Shown: positions 50,401-62,995, counted from the stretch's first letter. The stretch is 64,000 bases of DNA from Solea solea (GCF_958295425.1 NC_081143.1:21401322-21465321); one strand, 5' to 3'. The notes: a model not told the origin generated them from the letters alone. A program made the numbers and translations.

Positions 50401-53400
50401 TCATCTCCTCGCGCCGCCTCAGACCTGGAGCAGGCTCGACCTCAGACCAGCGGCGAGGAGGAGCTGCAGCTCCAGTTGGCCTTAGCAATGAGCAGGGAGG
50501 AGTGTCAGAAGGTACAACAACACACACATCGTGATCATGTGTAGTCACCAGACCCCTCTGTTCCACACAAACACACACACACACTCTTCTTCTAATTTTA
50601 TGAGCTGCACATGTCTCATGGCCCCATGACGATTCCAATAATTAAAAGTTTGTGCCAAACATTCTGACAAGTCGCCCACCTACCTAGCTGGCCCTTCCTT
50701 CTCCTGTTACCATAGCGATGGATGAGGACACACAGCTACAGATTGCTTTAAGCCTGAGCCAAAAAGAGCATGAGCAGGTACACACACACAGAAACACCTC
50801 TCTCCTTACTTACAGCTCTTTGACAACGTTTTAATCCTTTCAATTTGGCGTCTCTCTGTGTATGCGATGAGGCTTTTCAGTGAACTCGCCATATCACCAT
50901 GTGCAATACCTGACCGTAGATAGATGAGGATAAAAATGTGTGACAGCCATACGATGGAATTGGAAAGTACTGCAGGAATCCACTGGCACGAAAATCTCCA
51001 TCCTCACATGAGGAAAAATGCTTGTCAAATCACGATGATTTGAATCTGTTTTGTCTGTGATTGCGATACGCAAAAATGGTCAGTGATACTAATAATGAAG
51101 TAATCACAGCGTTTATTTTCTAGCCATATCATGTCGCTTTTCTGTGGACTAATGACTTCCCGCCAAACTTTTTTCTTCCTCCATCGTTGGCCACTTCTTC
51201 TTCCTCTCCTTTCCTGGACCACTCCTGTATCTCCCACCCGCGTGCCTTAGTGCATCACTCACACTGTATATGTTTGTGTGTGCATGTCGGTTTAAAAGAT
51301 GTGTGCTGCACTACTTTCAGTTTGCTGGATCATTTTACCAACAGCAATGTGTGTGTGTGTCCGTTTGTGTGTGTGTGTGCGTGTGTTCATGCTCATTGTC
51401 GTTGCGTTAATGTCAATGACGTCACAATGCCGCCCCTGCAGGAACAGCGCTGTCGCCAAGGAGACGAGTCTCTGTTACAGAAGGCCCTGGATGAGAGCCG
51501 GAGAGAGAGCCAGTCAGACACACAGGAGGTGAGCGTGTGCTGCGAGCTGTGTGTATTTGTGCGGTGGGTGCGTGCGGATGCATTTGTACGTGGCTGTTGG
51601 CAGGCGTTCACAGAATGGAGTGGAGTTTATGGCGTGGACCGCTGTGATAGGGAGGGGAAATGGGATAGAATGAAAACATAGATCAGCATAATGAGCGAGG
51701 GACTGAAAGGGAAGTAGGAGAGAGCAAAGGGAGGAGAAAGGTGCCGAATGATAATGAGTTTATCTTGTCTAACCTTGAGCTCACCTTGACATTTTTCTCA
51801 AAGCACACTCCTTGTCTTGTAGCGCACAAGCTCCCTGATTGGCCCGTCAACAAGCCAATCACAACCACCGGCTGTCTTATGTAAAAGTCCACATGGCTTA
51901 CAACTGGTGATTTTATATTGTTATCCTTATTATCTGGTGCCTGTAGGTGGTGCATAGAAGTAATACTGGAATCAGGATCAGTGTAAGCAAGCTCCTAAAT
52001 GTTTCCCTGCCTGATTAATATAACACATGGCATTAGTGAGGTCATACCTCATCAGTTCATGTATTTAAATGATACATTCCAGGATGAAATTCTTAATTAT
52101 TAATGTTGTAAGACAAATTCAAACCCAGAGTTTTATGTTTATAAACAGTTACTGTATCTTCTATGATCAGACTCTATATGATTATGAGGTTAAGAGCTAT
52201 GTTTTCAAGGCCACACAGTTGGTTTGTTGTAGTGGTTAGCACTCTCGCCTTTGCAAGGGTTAGGGTTTTACAGAACCCCCCCGTGAGATTCAAAACTGAA
52301 TTTTCTGTCCGTGTCTCAACTTCAGGTTTTATCTTTCCACAGCTTGTGAGATGTGCGTGCATTTAAAATGACACAATATCAGGTGTCTGTTTTTCTTTCA
52401 TTATCTGTTGTTATTATTATAATTTTTTTATGAATTATTATATTATTCATTTTCAAAAACACATCATTATAATGAAGATTGTAGTAAATGTTTATTACAC
52501 AAAAAAGGTTTTTGAAAGATACCTTGTAGAAGTGTCACCTTCACATACATCATTTCATATATGTTACTTTTCTTGTGTAAAATTGGTTGTTGCCCTTTAT
52601 CTATAAATGATGGCTTCTGCCACGATTGTTTAAAGCTGTATCTACATTTGTATGCTTCTTTTGTGCAGAATTCACAGAAAGGTGGGTTCCCTAAACTGTG
52701 TTTTACACCATGTGTGCAGGTTATTTTAGGTCAAACGGTTTGAAAAAAAAAAAATCACAGACTGCACTGCAGTCTGCTCTGCTGCGAGGTGCTGCTCTGC
52801 AATCTCAGGCCTTGCTGAGTAATCTTCTGTAGCTATAGAATCCAGATGCTGCCTGACAAATTTATGAAACAATGACAACTGTTTGTGACTTACCTCAGGC
52901 GCCTTTCAATGCTTTATGAAATATAAACTCACTGCCTGGTTTTCAATGAGCTTATTGTTTCTTGGTAAACAAATAAAGATGCCATTGCCATCAATGGAAG
53001 CTATGCATCTTTAAAAGATCAAGTTTTAATGTGTTTCCTTCTTTGTCGCTGTACCTTTTCCCAGAAAATTAGGGACCTTTTATAAAGGAATTTCTTTTTA
53101 CTGCTTAAACAAAACTTTCTACACTATACTTAAGTTTACATGCTCACATTGAATTGATGAAGCTGAATCAACTTTTTTACTTACGTCTGCCATGTTGAAT
53201 GTCCAAATAGTGTTTTAAATTCTACTCACTGGCCCCTTTATTAGGTACACAGGGCACCTTATTGTATAAAGTGGAAGAGTGGCACCCACTGTGTCCTTCT
53301 GCTGCTGTAGTCGGCCATCTTCTTTAAGATTCAATGTGTTGTAGGTGTATTCCACAGATCTTAACAGGGTTCTATGTGTTTCCTGTGGCTCTTAATGAAA

Positions 53401-55472
53401 ATCTCTTTACTTGTAAAACCCACAAATCTGGAAGCAACCAAGACTTTTTGCTCCTTCTGTAGTCAGCCATGTTGGACCTCGTGGACATATTTGGCCCATC
53501 GTCTGAGCCCCCACCTCCTCCCGGTGACCCTTGGAACTCAGCCCAACCCACCTGTGACATCACCTCTGACCCCTGGGACTCTGTAGGTGTGTTGCTCGTA
53601 TCAGACTCACCAACACGTCCCCTCAGTCTTCAGGCCTGTTAGATGGCTCGTGTTTTAATGTATCACACTTATTTTTTCTTTTTTTTCTTTTCTCTCTTTC
53701 ATTGTCTGTATCTTCACAGCAGTTCACTCCAGCAGTCCTGTAGTTGGTAGCCCGTGGTCTGCTCTTCCTCCCTCTTCCTCTAGTGCATCCAATCCCTGGG
53801 CCCCATGTGCCAACTCACACACAGACCCCTGGGAAGGAGCACCAATCTCCTCCAGTCCTGTAAATCATGCAAGCGACACTCCAGCAGAAGAAGGTATTTT
53901 ACACTGACCCACCTCATGCAAGCACTGATCTCCCTCTATGATTTGTTTGTCTGGATTAGGTTTTTTTTCTGTGCAGGTGTTGATGGGACCGATCCATTTG
54001 CACATGAGGAGGAAAAGCCTAAACAGGAAGTTCAACAAGTGCCCTCTCCCCAACCTGCAAGCCCCACAGGTATGTTTCTGCCAGACAGCAGCGATCATGT
54101 TAAAGGTGCTCTTCAGTTCATAAAACCATCATAGTGTAGCATTTTGAGGTGGAAATGTGTGACTGAGCTAATTAAAAAGCACCCATGGAGATGCCTAACT
54201 CATTTTAGAGATGAAGAGTTGACATTATGATTCATTAAAATGATCATTTCTAGAAAGAAACAACATAGGTTATACCAGGATCAATGTCAAATAATTAGAG
54301 AATAAACAGATCCACTAATACTGTGGATGTTCCTTTAAATGTAAGTCTCCTGCATAGAGAGTGGTTGGAAAGAAAAGTGTAAGACCAAATGAACTGACCA
54401 TGGTGTCATCACTCAGATTCGGCATGTATCACAATGTGTTGCATCAACTGTTCATCAGGAATCTGATACAACTGACTACACTACACTAACTAAACTACAG
54501 TCAGTTATCAGACGTTGATGTGCTGGTAATGCAGGGTGACTTCTCCAAAAAGGTCACATGAACTGTAAGTATATTACTCTGGGGTAGTTTTTGAAAATGT
54601 CTAAACACAAACTAGACTGGAACTAAAACCTTGCACCTAAATCCTCCTAAATCATCCATTGACAAGGAGAGTTGAAGCTATTCCGGACGCCTTGTCTGGA
54701 CCAACATTTCATTAAAGGAACTTTTTCATATTTGTTTCCCATCCACTATCCTTTTCCTCCATACCTCTATTTAGACTCTATTTCTCTTCCTGATGCAGAT
54801 GCAGAGGTGTTTGGAATGAAACCAGACTCAGATCCGTTTTCTGGAGCAGATTCTAAACTGGATGCGTTTGGGGCTGATCCTCCTGGGAAACCACAGGTCA
54901 ATGGACGGGAGTCTGCCAGCCCAGAGATGTTTGACCTGTCCCGGCTAGCACCTCCGCTCAGTGCACCACCTACACGGGTGTGTCGGACCCCAGAGACCTT
55001 TCTGGGACCTACAGGGGCCTCGCTGGTCAACTTAGACGCTCTGATAACCTCCAACCCCCCAAGCAAAATGCACAATAATCCCTTCCTCTCAGGTAACGAT
55101 GTACTAATTACCGAAATCTGCTGTAATACTGAACTTGTCCACCTCACAAATCCTGTTTTGTTTTGTTTTCCAGGTCTGAGTGCTCCGTCTCCTACTAACC
55201 CCTTCCTCTGCGACCAGCCTCGCCTTACCCTTAATCAAATGCGACCATCCTCCACCTCCCCACTGCCCCCTCACATGCTCTCCTACAGCCCGTCCCTGCC
55301 TCTGCCTCTTCACCACCAGCCCCCCATCATCCCCTCGTCTCTCACACAACCACCTGCAGGACTCCTGGACCTTCCCTCTAACCTCCCCCAACCACTGCTT
55401 CCTCTGTCTCCACGGCCGGCAGCGCGCACTCAATCACAGACACAGACGTACAGCCACAACCCCTTCCTCTGA
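47482..55472 (+). CDS. epn3: Epsin 3, clathrin adaptor
   Basis: Endocytic adaptor that binds PIP2, ubiquitinated cargo, clathrin, AP2 and EH proteins. Twelve coding exons: 47482-47550, 48971-49129, 49303-49386, 49677-49977, 50393-50511, 50727-50777, 51442-51528, 53463-53586, 53720-53893, 53977-54069, 54799-55092, 55174-55472 (1854 nt, 617 aa). The ENTH domain is residues 1-150 (MTTSALRRQVKNIVHNYSEA; VREATSNDPWGPSS; ALTLLDYLLKTGSERV). UIMs lie at about 226-241 and 246-260, with a third UIM-like helix at about 270-286. DPW/DPF motifs include GDPW, SDPW, TDPW, TDPF and SDPF. A block TFLGPTGASLVNLDAL precedes three NPF motifs; the last is at the C-terminus (NPFL-stop). The join into exon 6 is uncertain: the first AG (CATAG at about 50714) would break the frame, so GATGAG|GAC was chosen. 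epn3 rather than epn1/2 rests on synteny and the C-terminus. Confidence 0.93.
47912..48352 (+). repeat. Direct duplication, second copy split by a SINE-like insertion
   Basis: Copy 1 is about 47912-48055 and copy 2 is about 48092-48352, with about 90% identity over 120 bp (GTAAAATTGTTTGATAATGA; GTCAGAACTTATGGG; CAATGTGTTGTTAT). Copy 2 is interrupted after TGATA by the insertion at 48116-48231. Confidence 0.88.
48116..48231 (-). mobile_element. LINE/SINE 3'-tail insertion (ATTCT-tailed)
   Basis: In reverse complement it has TTTCCCCTCAGGGATGAATA, AAGTATTCTATTC and an (ATTCT)n tail, the conserved 3' end of a fish L2/Rex-like retroelement. GATA flanks both sides, consistent with a short target duplication. 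Confidence 0.75.
52195..52275 (+). repeat. SINE head fragment
   Basis: TTGTAGTGGTTAGCACTCTCGCC plus GGGTTAGGGTTTT resembles the tRNA-like head of the 25.4 kb element. Only the head survives. Confidence 0.6.
53218..53370 (+). repeat. Decayed DNA-transposon fragment
   Basis: CTACTCACTGGCCCCTTTATT...AGGTACAC followed by CTGCTGCTGTAG and GTGTTGTAGGTGTATTCC matches a repeat common in vertebrate genomes. It lies just upstream of the epn3 exon 8 acceptor at 53463. Confidence 0.65.
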
Positions 55473-56795
55473 GACTGGTCCGCAGAGGTCTGCAGAGGGG
55501 GACAACCACATGGACTCATTTCGGATCAGTTTGTGCCGACAACAGTGAGACTAGTTTAAATGAACTCGATCCCGGTCTGATGCCATTATGCACACGCGAA
55601 GCGATATAAACTCGGATTGGATGTATCTGTGTCTGCCTGAAGACACGTCAGCTGCTATATTACGTAAACTCTTGAAGAAAAGCTTAGACTCGCGCACACA
55701 CAGTCACACACTCAGGCATACTTCAGGGTGCACAGACACACACGTTATGCACAGATACAAACACAGACTTAACAGGGTGCATCTCTACAGTCCCTTCAAT
55801 GCCTTTTTTTCCCCCGGTTTTAACAGTGACAATACCACACATCTTCTCACCACAGACACAATGTGTTACAATGTGAAAGGGAAGGAAGCCACACACTGAT
55901 TGTCCACCTAGTTTCACCAGGATCCTCACCGCCGCTGCTTCACCGACAAAAGCATGAATGCATCCCAACTTTTAAGACTCTTAATTATTCTATTCTGCTG
56001 AGCGCCTGAGACGAGATCTTCTAATAAATCCTCCTCTTCTGATGAGTCAAATAGTATCTTGAGATTTGTTTTGGCACAATTGAATCACTGGAGATAACCC
56101 TAAAATGTGTTATAGGTATGATTCATGAAAACACACAGCACTGTTCAAGAACTAATTGACTCAGGTAATCATTTCTGCATTGCCTCGTTACCTTGCAAGC
56201 TCATAAGCATCTGATCCTAGGTCACTGGTCCTTTTAAGGCCAACGGCTTTAACAGGATTTGGGTGAATTTAAACTGGACAAAACCGGCCTAAACGACACC
56301 TTATCATCTCAATCTGGACCTTAACTGATCACTAATACCCATGTGCCTGTTTGTATAGCTGATCCACAATGCATTCCCAGCTGGTTCATATAGGCACCAT
56401 TGAGGAGGATCTCAGGGAGACTGCTCTGTCCCTCCCCCATTAATCCTAAATGAAGCGAAAGGCATTTATTTCAGAGATTGACTATTTTAGATGTGGAGCA
56501 TAGGAATGAGACATAAGGAGAACGGATGGGGGGGGGGGGGTAAATGATATATGAAGACAAATACAGATGATAAAACAGATGTGTTGAAGCATCTCCTCTC
56601 TCCTGCTCCTTGTTCACCTTGGTTTTAGGAGCAAGAGAATCTGTGAAGAGACGAGATGTTTTGTCATCTCTGCACTGAACCTGGACTTGAATGTGAAATG
56701 CCTGTTTATATACACACGGGCTCAGTACATATGTATTTAAAAGAATGATATAAAGTATTATGAAATATACCAATAAATGAACTGTGTTTGCATTC
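55473..56795 (+). other. epn3 3' untranslated region
   Basis: Runs from the stop codon to a clear AATAAA at 56772-56777. A minus-strand open frame within it (56471-56812) shows no protein features and is ignored. A G-run lies at about 56529-56540. Confidence 0.65.
56772..56777 (+). terminator. Poly(A) signal of epn3
   Basis: AATAAA followed by a T/G-rich stretch (TGTGTTTGCATTC), at the end of a 1.3-kb unbroken 3' UTR. Confidence 0.65.
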
Positions 56796-56799
56796 ATAT

Positions 56800-59380
56800 T
56801 TCTAGTGCCCATGGGATGTATGTGTCATTCTAGTGTTTCTTTGCCCGTAGCTAATAATAATTTCCATCATCTTTTTCATTTTTTAAGTTGGTCATTTAGT
56901 CGTCGGTTATGCCGAGGTTTCTGTGAACAGTTTGCATGTTCTCCAAGTGTTTAGCAGCAGCTACTGGGCATTACTGCACACTGGCAACAATAACTAATAC
57001 ATTGCTTACATTTACATTGAATGCTCTTGCTAAATAAGTGTCGGGAAATGGATGTTTGTATGTTAGTCCTGTGTGCACTTCATGTGTTTAACTTCAGTGC
57101 CATATGCAGATGTGTTTCTGTCTCATAGACGGGGAAATTTGATTGCACAAACTTTTTTACCATGTTCAAATTATATCTAGACACAAAACTATATTTGTTT
57201 GTTTTTAAACTCTTTGTGGAGTCCCAGGAATATCTCTCAACATTGTTACATGGTAACTGACCATAACTTGAGGTTTGTGAGATATATTTTTTTTCATCTC
57301 TCACCCTGGCGTCTCATCTTTCCTCTGTGTGTCCTGAAGGGCAAGCTTGAGACCAATACCCTCATCTAAAGGAGAAGCAGTCAACCCAAGGTTATCATCA
57401 ACAAACAGGATCACATCCTCTTCACAAAACTCATTAATAGATGAGCAGGGTGAAGTGGGTCTGAAGGTAATAATGAAGCAGAGATGATGAAAAAAACAAC
57501 ATCTCTTTATCTTTATAATGGCATTTTTTTAACAGTAAGTATATTTTATATTGTATAGAGGGAATAATCGTAAGAACTTTTTAACATTAAATATTTTCGG
57601 CGGTTTATCACTGAATCAGAGACTGAGGTTGGTGATATTTGCAGACAATGCTGCAAGTTCTGCGCTCAAGCAAACATCCTTGCACACAGCTTTAGTAAAT
57701 GTTCTGATGCTGTGTTGTACATCTCTGGTTATGGAACCCTGATGAACAAACCAATTATTATTATGTGCTGATAATTCTACTCAAACAGGCCTTGAGGATG
57801 AAGTGCTTGAAGTACTAATAATAATAATAACATATTATTATGACTATAATGGTTTTGTATATATGTAAATTAAATCATTGTGTTATTTTCTTTTTTTAGA
57901 TTGTCTTTGATAATCCACTTTTCTATCTATTCTATTGAGATAAAAAAATCATAATTATGAGATAAAAAGTTTAATTTTGAGATAAAAAGTCATATTATGA
58001 GATTAAAAAAGGTCAAAATTATGAAATAAAAAGTCAAAATTATGAAATAAAAAGTGCGCATTCGAAGACGTGCGCATACGCAGTAACAACATTCATTCAG
58101 TCAGGCAGTGTTCAGCAGGATGTTAGGAGACAGGCTGTGTGTTAATCAGTAGCTTTTACCTTGTTTAATATGCAGAATATGAATGAAACCAGAGTGAGGA
58201 GCCATCACAAGACTGTTTTTATAGCCTATATTCAGAGTTGCACTTCACAGATTAAGTCAACTCAGAGTTCAGGGTTAGGCTTCGAATTTGTTGACCCTCC
58301 TTTCTGGAATACCCCTTTGATGTACTGTTCAAAATACTATGAATATGATGTGTGATTTACATTATCTCTTGTCTATTCGGTCAACAGACGCTGTTCTTCT
58401 GGAGTTTCCACGGACAAGTGTCTCTGGTGTGCGTGCGGCCATCAGACAAAAGTGTAACAATGAGCAGTTCAGCCAAAAAAAAGGAACATAATGGGGGTTA
58501 GGCGTACAATGATAAGGAATGTTGTTTTTCATTGTTCACTATTTCTCAGTTTTCTGTAAAGTTTATGTGTAATGTTTAGGTATGCTGCCTTAAATGGACC
58601 TATTTCTACAAGGTATACTAAAGTACCAATATTTGAAAATGTGTAAAAGCCATAATGTAAACGTTCATATTTGTTGTATAACTGTATAACTTTTTTTTGT
58701 ATTTACAATGTACTATTCTAATTAGGATATGGTACAAATACATTAAAATATATTTTTTCCCCTGGAAGTAGTCCCACAAGTCTTTCAGCCTTTAGTATAC
58801 TGGTAATACATTTGTGCAAGGTAGAAAGTAATATAGCAAAGTAATGATAAAGTATATTGACTATTACCTGCAAAGTATGCTTTTTTAGTAATTGGAATGA
58901 GCCAAAAGTATAATTAAGCATATTATTAGCACAGTAAGAATATATTAAAAATATAAAGCATATATATTTTTAAGACACTAACAAATTATTTTGAATTTAC
59001 TTATAATACAAACAAAGTACACTTTCATTTTACTAATTAAGCATAGTACATATAAAGCCATATGCTTAAAGTATACAAAATATACTTTAAGTTGTTCCAC
59101 TTTAGCACGTAAAAGTACACTAAATACACTTCAAGTTGAGCTTTTCTACAATTGAATTACAATTAAAATACATTTATTACAAAATGAGTTGTTCCAAAAT
59201 AGCATGCTTCAAGTTAACTAATCATGAACACACTTGAAGTATGATGATTAGTGTGGCTTCAAGTACACAAAATATGCACACAATTTTAGTATAAGTATAT
59301 ATATACAGTATATATATAATATTTATTTATTTACTTTTAAGTAATCGTTCAATTAGATGAACATTTCGATCCACACTCCA
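56800..59380. other. Intergenic, repeat-rich, no gene seen
   Basis: Contains an (AAT)n near 57820, the ATTATGAGATAAA minisatellite (57940-58065), and from about 58600 to 59330 many short AAGTATACTTTAAG and AAGTACACT motifs in both orientations that look like a decayed MITE cluster. Confidence 0.5.
57940..58065 (+). repeat. ATTATGAGATAAA minisatellite, second array
   Basis: About six units of AAAGTCAAAATTATGA(G/A)AT. It is the same unit as the array at 1855-2060, 56 kb away. Confidence 0.85.
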
Positions 59381-59384
59381 TACC

Positions 59385-59690
59385 AGATGGTGGCGGTAAT
59401 GCACCCAATCGTTGTTTGCCAACCGCCACACAGCACACCTGCTCGTCTCCACGCAGGTGGTTTTCAATCAGCTGATGAGCGCTGATTGCTTCCTCCTCCT
59501 CCTCTTGTTATATAATCTCCCTCCAGCCAACACTTCCGTGATGTTACTTTGAAGAGAAGCTGCACGAGCCGTGGAACGAAAAAAAAAGACGGGGAAAAAG
59601 TGTCGCTGCTTAACTACTGAAACTGTTCCGGGACCGGGAGGAGGGAACTTGTGGCGGTAATGCAGCAACCGCCCTAAAACCTCAAAAAAG
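59385..59690 (+). repeat. Two copies of a GGCGGTAATGCA...CAACCGCC repeat
   Basis: GGTGGCGGTAATGCACCC...GCCAACCGCC at 59389-59428, and GTGGCGGTAATGCAGCAACCGCC at 59650-59672, followed by AAAGAAGGAGG. The second lies about 110 bp upstream of a TATA box. Similar text is familiar at fish 5' gene ends. Confidence 0.6.
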
Positions 59691-59784
59691 AAGGAGGGAA
59701 ATTTAAAAAAAGAAGAGGAAAAAAAGAAAACTACCGCGGCGTGACATCAGAAGCCGAAAAGGTGGTCGGGAGCATCAGCTCCTG

Positions 59785-59792
59785 TATAAAAA
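59785..59792 (+). promoter_or_regulatory. TATA box of the right-edge transcript
   Basis: TATAAAAA in the context CTCCTGTATAAAAACGCAGC, predicting a start near 59815. Confidence 0.55.
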
Positions 59793-59904
59793 CGCAGCAA
59801 GGCGCTCCAGGGTGGCGTGTTCGACCTGGTCCAGATTGGTGGCCCGTCCAGAATGGTGAGAAGCTTTGTTACAGCAGTTAAATCACTGGTTTAAATGGGG
59901 CTGC

Positions 59905-60140
59905 GACTCATTTCTTTTCTCATTAACCTGTGATTTATTTTCATGTTTGGTCCATAAAATGTTAAACGTTGTTCACTGTTTCTAAATTCAGTTATATTCT
60001 TAAATTATTTGTTTTTAATGATTGCTTTAATAGAGCAAAGAAATGAGGAAATATTCACATTTAACAAAATAAAAAAAATCTGAAACTCAAACACTTAAAC
60101 CAATCCATTATCAAAATAGACAAAACAAGACTAAAAACAA
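59905..60140 (+). repeat. AACGATTA-type dispersed repeat, decayed copy
   Basis: GTCCATAAAATGTTAAACG, TAATGATTGCTTTAATAGAG, AAAGAAATGAGGAAATATTC and ACACTTAAACCAATCC keep the order of the 28.8 kb copy, with both ends eroded. Confidence 0.65.
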
Positions 60141-60657
60141 GTTAAAATGGCTGCTGTGCTATAACACTCAACAAAATGAAACATTGACTTTAATTAAAAT
60201 GATTTTGTCAACCGGTTCCACGAAAGTCTATTATCTTAGTTCAAAAAAATGTTAAGGTCATCTAACTTTATGAACTTGTATTACATTAACACAATGTGAA
60301 TTGACCCAACTAGAAAAACTTATGATCAAGGAGAGATATTTAAGCTTATCCAATCTAATTCAGTTATGTTACATGGACATAAATAATATATTTACAGGCA
60401 ACATATTTTACATTTGTCCTTTAAACATGTATCTTATTAGTAGAAGTAAAATAATAATTGTAAGTTCAATTTATTAAAATAGGTTTTCATCTAATTTATT
60501 TTACTAATTAATGTGATCTAATTCTAGTTTGTCAACAGGTTCCACACAAATTAATTTGGTACACCCAACATATTTTTGGTATTTCCTTTATTCACCAATA
60601 TTCGTTTAACATTTTGTTGCCACTGGGTCCAAAATAATTTGGGGTTTTGGGAAACAC

Positions 60658-61315
60658 CCAGGGCCGGCTCTTGGCATAGGCGATATAGGCGGTCGCGAAA
60701 AAAAAAAAAAAAATTTTTTTTTTTTTTTCAATGAAAACAAATTTTCATTGTTTTAAATTTTTAAAACAATCTCTCTTGAAAATAATAAATATTAACAAAT
60801 GAATAAACAATAATGTTCCTAAAATGTGGTGCCGCTGAATCACATGACGGGTGACCTCAGGGTCAGAGCAGGGATCAGAGGTCAGGTCACAGACAGGTGA
60901 AGCTTTTGTTATTAACGACATGAAAAGGCCGTCCAAGCCCTCGGGAGCGCCCTTACGTCTTACGCTATAGCATGAGCTTCTCTGGGGGGAAAAAAAATAA
61001 AATAAAATAAAAAGAAACGACCAGGGATATTGCTATAGACAACGTAACCACTCGGTGCTCAATTATGCAACATCGGTAAACCTGTCCTGATACAAACTCA
61101 AGCGCTGAGCTGCGCATGAATTTGTTCAAACAGTTCATGAATATATTAATGAGGTACTTTCACTTAAAATCAAGGACGCCAACCACTTCTTCCAAGACGA
61201 CGCATGATTCCTCAGTAACGCTCAGAAAGACCGCGGACCATGGAGCTTGCGCAAAAGCTGACCGCTTTGGATGCGTTGATTTCATTAAGTTCATTCTCAT
61301 TGGACTGAAATGAAT
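60658..61315 (+). mobile_element. Decayed hAT/ZMYM-like DNA transposon remnant
   Basis: The left part CAGGGCCGGCTCTTGGCATAGG and GGCGATATAGGCGG is a familiar fish transposon terminus. At about 60917-60955 the text reads as MKRPSKPSGAPLR, like the N-terminus of TTF/ZMYM-type hAT transposases. Stops follow at once. The right end and target duplication were not found. Confidence 0.55.
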
Positions 61316-62169
61316 AAATCTAATTTGTAAATTTGTCTTTGTAAATCATGTTAAACAAACAAGAGCAAACCATTTAAAGAACACAAATGATTAATTAATT
61401 TAATTCAAACACATTTCATGTTTGCTAAACTAACATATTCCCTAGTTAATTTTTTTTTGTGTGTATGTTAACTAACTGTTCCACTCATGGTTCATTACTA
61501 TTGAGTTTTTCACTGTTTTTTTTTATGTAAAAACAGATTCAGGGTTATACATGTCTTTTATAATTCTTTTTTTTTTTTTTTTTAAAGGAACAACCTGCTT
61601 CCTGCTCACGGAGACCTGGTCGGACACGCCATATACAAAAGCCTAAGGCTGTCAAACAATAGGTGAGTGACACCTTTAGAGATAATTTACTACATCATTG
61701 AACATGTTATTGCTAATTTTCATAATGTATTTAACCGATGGCAATATATCATATTAATTTAATCACACATGTATAATATAAGTTTTTTGTGTTTTTAAAG
61801 AGTGTGGCTGTATGAGGTACTGACATATCTATACTTGAACTTAAAAGGCATTCCTAAAATCTTAATCAACTTTATTCTACATCATTTGTGATTATGTTAA
61901 TGTATTTGTTTCACTGTTAGAATAGAATTTGTGCTGACAGCAATGTTTTCACTGAAAGTGAGTCTTTATATCTCAGGCTGGGTGAACCATGTCTGTACCT
62001 CATACAAACACATTCTAGAAAACCTTAACTAGATATTTTACACCTGTAACAATATGAATTTGAACATTGTCAAGGCTGGAGACTGGACTCTAACATTTTT
62101 TTGTTTTTTGTTTTTTCCCCCAGATTGATTTTCATGAAGATCTTCAAATAGTAGGTGTCATGGTTTAAT

Positions 62170-62780
62170 TCTGGGTGGCCGCCGTGTCCCCACTCTTTCT
62201 TGGCCGCTGTGCCTACATCTATCTGCATTCTCCAACATGGCCACGTTCTCATTCTCCTACTTTCCATCTGTCAAATAGCGCTTTTTTTTTCTCTCTCATT
62301 TCCATCGTGGCCATTAATCTACCGTTAGCCCTAGCACGTTAAAATGGATCCTGGTGATCTACAAACACAGTACCTGGCTTTGAATGGCAGCCCTGCCATT
62401 GCCTTTGTATTGCCATACGTCCCTTAATGCAAGTAGGCCATGATCGCTAACTGTGCCCGCGCCTTCATAGCCTACTTGTGTCATTGTACGTCTGGCCTTG
62501 CGCGTATAGTCATTTTATATAGACAAACATGGGTGCCTTCCGCGTCCATGCACAGTAAGTGAACTAACCTGTACTTTTCTTCTAGCATCAGTCAAGAGGA
62601 GCACCGACATCCCGGCATGTCCATCTTAATTAGATTGCGTTTTAGTTAAGGTAAAATTTCAAATGTTAAGTTCAGTTTTTCTTTCTTGCTTGGCCGCTGT
62701 GCCATTACTATACCTGCTCTCACCTGAATCTTGACTCTTCATGGCCACTGTGTCATGACTGTACTTGGTCTTGGTGTTTA
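62170..62780 (+). repeat. Diverged TGGCC(G/A)CTGTG repeats
   Basis: Copies start near 62174, 62201, 62237, 62305, 62691 and 62741: TGGCCGCCGTGTCC, TTGGCCGCTGTGCC, ATGGCCACGTTCTC, GTGGCCATTAATC, TTGGCCGCTGTGCC, ATGGCCACTGTGTC. Each is followed by a pyrimidine-rich 25-60 nt stretch. Irregular spacing argues against a simple minisatellite. Confidence 0.6.
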
Positions 62781-62811
62781 TGCCAGTCTATCATTTCTGA
62801 TCTGTTTTTCC

Positions 62812-62945
62812 GTGTGCGTGTGTGTGGACGACTGTGTGTGTGTGTGTGTGTGTGTGGACGGACGACTGTGGGTTTGAGAGTGTGTGTGTGTGTACGACTG
62901 AGTGTTTGAGTGTGTGTGTGGACGACTGTGTGTTTGAGTGTGTTT

Positions 62946-62995
<50 letters not shown>

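Noticed and set aside
61116..61313. 65-codon plus-strand open frame.
   Set aside because: Lies in the decayed transposon remnant and has no continuity with a transposase frame.
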